This document shows positions 45,312 through 49,247 of a stretch of 49,247 nt of DNA, in pieces (the first letter of the stretch is position 1; every line of letters begins with the position of its first letter). Both the position numbers and the translations under genes were made by a program. The notes beneath the pieces were generated by a model that saw nothing but the letters and a program-made list of their open reading frames with translations, ran no database searches and had not been told where the DNA came from. The stretch comes from Candidatus Pacearchaeota archaeon (lineage in GTDB: Archaea > Nanobdellota > Nanobdellia > Pacearchaeales > GW2011-AR1): the NCBI GenBank assembly GCA_016204145.1, contig JACQLK010000022.1, positions 1-49,247 on the forward strand. The letters run 5' to 3'.

Positions 45312-45845
45312 ATGGGACTGGATTTGATAATAATCGGACTCAGCATTGCGACACTTTTGATTCTTTTAGCGGTGCTTTTTTTTCTTCTTGAGATAAAATT
45401 AAGGATTGGCGGAGAGTTAAGGGCGACTTTCGTTTATCTCATATTGGCGATATTAATTCTTATTTCGAGGAGAATTTATTATATTTTTTACCAGTCGGAT
45501 CTGGCGAAATGGCCGTATGTTTCGGATGTTTTGTCTTTGATATTCGCAATCTTGCTGCTTTTGGCGGCGTATGATTTTTACAGAATTTTGGCTGGAATCA
45601 CCGACGCGAAAGTAAAAAACAGTTCGGACAAAAAAAGAAGAAAAACCGGAAAAACCAAAAATGTTCGCGCCGTTTCAGCAAGAATTTTCGGAAACCCAAA
45701 AATTGCCGCACAGGGGAATCTTGGGGCGCAAAGTTCTTTATTGGAGCAGGCGTTTGAAAAGGGCTATATAAGCAAAGAGTCGTATAAGAGAGGAAAAGAA
45801 AAAATAAATAAAGTTTATAATAATCTTAAACAGAGATATTTATAA
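45312..45845 (+). CDS. Three-TM membrane protein with cytoplasmic C-terminal tail
   Basis: 177 aa. TM segments as in the previous gene; basic linker; C-terminal 'SLLEQAFEKGYISKESYKRGKEKINKVYNNLKQRYL'. Confidence 0.7.
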   Translation: MGLDLIIIGLSIATLLILLAVLFFLLEIKLRIGGELRATFVYLILAILILISRRIYYIFYQSDLAKWPYVSDVLSLIFAILLLLAAYDFYRILAGITDAKVKNSSDKKRRKTGKTKNVRAVSARIFGNPKIAAQGNLGAQSSLLEQAFEKGYISKESYKRGKEKINKVYNNLKQRYL

Positions 45846-45886
45846 ATATCAATATTGAATAAGTTTAAATATATTCAAATTTTATA

Positions 45887-46300
45887 ATGGAAGAAGAAGA
45901 TGCACAGGAAATCATTGATGAAGTGTCTGATGAAGACGACGGAGAAGGGATGATGAAAAAGAGGGAAGAAACAAAATCCTATAACAGGGCAGATTATATT
46001 GAAAGAGATGGAAGAGTCGGAAACACGGGATTAGTCAGCGAAGCGGTTACCGATTTGGATAAAGAGATAAACCGGATAAAAAGCGACAAATCCGCTTTAA
46101 ACTTGGAACTTAATAATTTGGATCAGGATTTGGACAATGCGCAACAATTGGAAAAAAAGCTGCAGGAAAAAATTGCAATGCTGGAAGCCAAAGAAGCGGA
46201 ACTCATCAGCGAAAGAAAGAGATTGAAGCAAAAAGGGGATTCTTTGGGAGAGAGGTTAGACAAAGTCAAAGAAATAAAAGACAAACTCACTGAAATATAA
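45887..46300 (+). CDS. Acidic coiled-coil protein
   Basis: 137-aa ORF with a long heptad-like region (DKEINRIKSDKSALNLELNNLDQDLDNAQQLEKKLQEKIAMLEAKEAEL). Confidence 0.65.
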   Translation: MEEEDAQEIIDEVSDEDDGEGMMKKREETKSYNRADYIERDGRVGNTGLVSEAVTDLDKEINRIKSDKSALNLELNNLDQDLDNAQQLEKKLQEKIAMLEAKEAELISERKRLKQKGDSLGERLDKVKEIKDKLTEI

Positions 46301-46384
46301 AATAATTTTTTCTGTTTTAACAACCGGTACATTGTTTTGACGAAATGATTTTTATTGTGTAATTCGCGCGGATATGCAAATTTA

Positions 46385-46528
46385 AATCAACTAAAAATTT
46401 CTCCCCGCTCACCCACCCCAACAAAACCAACACTAATTTAAAAAACCCGTTTGCCATCTGTTTTAACCGATAACAACTTCCATTAATTCTAAGGCGCGGG
46501 TTTGGGGTTAACACTTTTCAGATAATTT
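46385..46528 (+). repeat. Dispersed intergenic repeat copy
   Basis: 'caacaaaaccaacactaatttaaaaaacccgtttgccatctgttttaaccgataacaacttccattaat' aligns with 7906 onward; ends in 'gttaacacttttcagataatt'. Confidence 0.75.
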
Positions 46529-46624
46529 CAGCGAATTTGTTCAATCAAAAAAACAATACCGACGATAAAATGCGGCATGATAAACGACGATAATAATTTA
46601 CAGATTATTTTTGCGTTAAAATTA

Positions 46625-47170
46625 TCATCCCCTTTGATTCCATGGCATACGTGTCCCTATAAATTCAAACCGCGGGACTTCTGTTCCGTTGACGACGACA
46701 TTTTCAAGAAACATTGTTTTTGTTCTTATCCACTTTGTTCCCCTTGGGAATTCTTTTCCGTCATAAAATTGCTTATACCATACGACTTCTTCTTTTGTTT
46801 TTCTGTCTAATGCGATTCCTAAAACTTTGTAAATGCCGTATCTTTCATTCGCAGAACTTCTGCTTTTGTAATGCCTATAAACTCCATGCACTAATTTTTC
46901 ATCAACTATGACTTTTAATTGGAGACAGCTGTGTTCAAATTTAGGGATTTCTTTTCCAATGACGGGAATATTTCTAAGGAAATCCTCTTTTGCTTCCGCC
47001 CATCTTGTTCCTTTTGGGAACTCTGAATTGCCGCAAAACTGCTTGTACAAAACATTTTCTTCTTTTGTTTCGCTGTCCAATCCGGTTCCGAAGACCCCGT
47101 AAAATTGCGTTGCCATTTCGCAATCCCGGTACACTCCGCGCAAAACCAATTCCCGTTCCATAAATTTCAA
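46625..47170 (-). CDS. Tandem DUF1653-like protein
   Basis: Two repeats of 'GVYR....YGV/I....G.ALD..TKEE.V.YKQF......FP.GT.W.....F......NG.E.P.FE'. Confidence 0.75.
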   Translation of the reverse strand: MKFMERELVLRGVYRDCEMATQFYGVFGTGLDSETKEENVLYKQFCGNSEFPKGTRWAEAKEDFLRNIPVIGKEIPKFEHSCLQLKVIVDEKLVHGVYRHYKSRSSANERYGIYKVLGIALDRKTKEEVVWYKQFYDGKEFPRGTKWIRTKTMFLENVVVNGTEVPRFEFIGTRMPWNQRG

Positions 47171-47241
47171 GCGAAGATTTAGTTTTTAAATCTTGGGAAA
47201 CAAAAGATAACTCTGTTTAAAGATATCTCTATATTCGAAAA

Positions 47242-47314
47242 AGCGAAGGGTGGGACTCGAACCCACGAATAATCGCTCTGCAGGCGATTGCAGTAGCCGC
47301 TGTGCCACCTTCGC
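47242..47314 (-). tRNA. tRNA-Cys(GCA)
   Basis: GCGAAGG/CCTTCGC acceptor, ATCGC-CTGCAGA-GCGAT anticodon arm, GTGGG-TTCGAGT-CCCAC T-arm, discriminator U. Confidence 0.95.
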
Positions 47315-47364
47315 AATGAAAACCTCCGGGCGGGTTTTTCACAATTCCAGCATACAACTGGAAA

Positions 47365-47492
47365 CGCCCGAGACAGGATTTGAACCTGCGACCCCCTGCT
47401 TCCCTCTTCTCTCCAAAAAGGAGATGGTGCGGAAGAACCTTGGTTCTTCTGGTTAGAAGGCAGGTGCTCTCTCCAGGCTGAGCTACCCGGGC
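47365..47492 (-). tRNA. tRNA-Arg(TCT) with 53-nt intron
   Basis: Acceptor GCCCGGG/CTCGGGC, D-stem GCTC/GAGC, anticodon stem CCTGC/GCAGG, T-arm GCAGG-TTCAAAT-CCTGT. Intron + coords 47401..47453; spliced loop CTTCTAA. Confidence 0.88.
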
Positions 47493-47539
47493 TTTAATAT
47501 ACAGATGAGAAAAAAATCTATTTAAAATGTTTTGTTATT

Positions 47540-48067
47540 CTAAATCCTCATCAATCTTATCGCTTCTTCGCAGGTTTCTTTGAGATTGTCATAAATTTTC
47601 ACATCAGGGCAATCGTCGGAGAATATTTTTCTTATGTATCTCTCGCCGCTGAATCCGCTTTCAATTCCCATGACTAATTTTGACCAGTTTATTTCATGCC
47701 TCAATTTTGATTCCGCCAATTCAACTCTTGACGTCTGTGCGTAAGACCTATCGCAACGATGCTCGTATTCTTTCGCAAGCCAAAACATAACCACGCCGTT
47801 TTTCCATGTTTTTTTCAAATGCGCCCTTTCCCAATCAATTTGCTCAAAATATTTCTCCCGAGAATAATCCCCGACGTTTTTTTCATTTCTTCTCGGAGAG
47901 AATATTATTATTTTGCTTTCCAACGAGCGCAGATGTTTTATTGCGTCGCTTTGCCAGTCGGCAGCGCCCTGAATCGGTCCGCCGATGAAAACAAAATTTC
48001 GCCCAATTTTTTCCCATTCCTCAACGCTTAAATATGTTGGCGGAGTAATAATCCTGTTTTCGTCCAT
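47540..48067 (-). CDS. Nucleoside 2-deoxyribosyltransferase-like protein
   Basis: 'NFVFIGGPIQGAADWQSDAIKHLRS', 'IDWERAHLKK..NGVVMFWLAKE', 'SRVELAESK'. Confidence 0.72.
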   Translation of the reverse strand: MDENRIITPPTYLSVEEWEKIGRNFVFIGGPIQGAADWQSDAIKHLRSLESKIIIFSPRRNEKNVGDYSREKYFEQIDWERAHLKKTWKNGVVMFWLAKEYEHRCDRSYAQTSRVELAESKLRHEINWSKLVMGIESGFSGERYIRKIFSDDCPDVKIYDNLKETCEEAIRLMRI

Positions 48068-48295
48068 TAGAATAATTAGAAAAAGAGAATAAAAACTTTT
48101 ATGTGATTTGTCACATGAATCTGAAAGTTGCAGGAAAAGATGTTATCCGTCAAAACCCCGTTAATATTACAATTCGGTTTGGACATTAACATTTCCCAAA
48201 AACAGGGCGGCGTTTATCGGACTTCAAAACTTGATTTGCACGTTAATCCCCTTTCAAAACATTTTTGCGAATAGTTTTCCCGAATAATAGGGTTT

Positions 48296-49189
48296 TCAAA
48301 CGCCAACAACATCCAAATCGTTTACAAGAACCGTGTTTTTGAAGACCTTTTTAGCTTCGGCAAGAATTTTATCCGTCTCTCTTTCATGCCTCTGGCTTAT
48401 ATGGGTTATTATCAATTTTTTTGAGTTTGATTTTTTTGCTATTTCTCCCGCTTGTTTTGACGTGAGATGATGAAACTCTTTTGCTTTGTCTTCCCATTCT
48501 GAAGAATAACTCGCTTCGCAGACGAGCAAGTCGGAATTTTTCACGAGTTTTATTGCTTGATTGTTTATTGAAGTATCGAGGACAAAAGAGATTTTCAAAT
48601 CGTCTTCCTTGTAAGTAAGATTTTTCGCAAGATATTTTTTTCCGCCATAAACAATGTCTTTTCCCTCTTTCAATTTTCCGAGAATCGGCGAGTTCGGGAT
48701 TTTTGTTTTTTTCAGTTTTTCCCGGTCTATTCTTATTTGTCCTTTTTTCACAAAGGAATACGCGTTGCACGGAACGCCGTGAGTCATTTTTTCGGCTTCA
48801 AGATAAAAATCATCCGTCTCAAAGAATTTCCCCCCGACTTCTTCAACGGAGATTTTATATTCGTCGATTCTTCCAAATGCTCTGAAAATATTTTCCATAA
48901 ATTCCCTTGTTCCTTTCGGACCGCAGATGAAAAGCTCTTTGTTATATCCCGAAAGGGCAATTGTCTTTAACAATCCTATAAGCCCGAGAGAATGGTCCGC
49001 GTGCTTGTGCGTCAGCAAGATTCTTGTTATTTTGCAAGGATTCAATCCAATTTTTCTGAACTGCCTTTGGGTTCCCTCGCCGCAATCAATCAGAATATTT
49101 TCTCCGCCGTAAGTCAGCAATATCGCGGTGTGATTTCTTTTTGCGCTCGGAATGGAATCCGAGGTTCCGAGAAATGCGAGTTTTATCAT
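48296..49189 (-). CDS. rnz: Ribonuclease Z
   Basis: 'FLGTSDSIPSAKRNHTAILLTYGGENILIDCGEGTQRQF', 'LLTHKHADHSLGLIGLLKT', 'HHLTSKQAGEIAKKSNSKKLIITHIS'. Confidence 0.95.
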   Translation of the reverse strand: MIKLAFLGTSDSIPSAKRNHTAILLTYGGENILIDCGEGTQRQFRKIGLNPCKITRILLTHKHADHSLGLIGLLKTIALSGYNKELFICGPKGTREFMENIFRAFGRIDEYKISVEEVGGKFFETDDFYLEAEKMTHGVPCNAYSFVKKGQIRIDREKLKKTKIPNSPILGKLKEGKDIVYGGKKYLAKNLTYKEDDLKISFVLDTSINNQAIKLVKNSDLLVCEASYSSEWEDKAKEFHHLTSKQAGEIAKKSNSKKLIITHISQRHERETDKILAEAKKVFKNTVLVNDLDVVGV

Positions 49190-49247
49190 TTACGGAAAAG
49201 GAAAAAATTGTTTATATAATTATTGAATTCGCAGATTTGTTCCCCGC

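Noticed and set aside
47250-47456. 68-aa ORF 'MGLEPTNNRSAGDCSSRCATFA..ETPETGFEPATP'
   Set aside because: Runs through tRNA-Cys and tRNA-Arg(TCT) in antisense; artefact.

Overview
This 49.2-kb window is AT-rich and gene-dense. It comes from an archaeal chromosome, most likely a DPANN-type archaeon (Pacearchaeota/Woesearchaeota-like); that lineage is inferred from gene content, not from a search. Recognisable archaeal core genes are RPA, RadA, NDK, EndoQ, aIF2-alpha, Nop10, uS15, MinD-like ATPase, TFB, GlyRS, HIT, VapBC, VanZ-like and RNase Z. There are six tRNA genes: Arg-GCG, Gln-TTG, Leu-AAG(?), Met-CAT, Cys-GCA and Arg-TCT. Three carry introns at the canonical 37/38 position with bulge-helix-bulge or BHB-like folds.

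The accessory content is dominated by exported proteins. (1) Two loci each pair a 'GQLTIFII' class-III-signal/prepilin-like protein with a secreted hydrolase. One hydrolase is an HExxH metallopeptidase; the other is a 2461-aa protein ending in a lytic-transglycosylase (SLT)-like domain. (2) A 13-kb surface gene cluster (33.4-46.3 kb) is led by a 2666-aa, sequon-rich, Ig-repeat protein. Its C-terminus carries two tandem helix-turn-helix-like repeats, and a downstream paralog duplicates its distal ectodomain without the HTH part. I consider this cluster the best candidate for an undescribed surface-sensing system.

Between genes there is a dispersed family of about 100-190-nt non-coding repeats, some with conserved stem potential. 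All homology calls come from motif recognition by eye; no database search was run.
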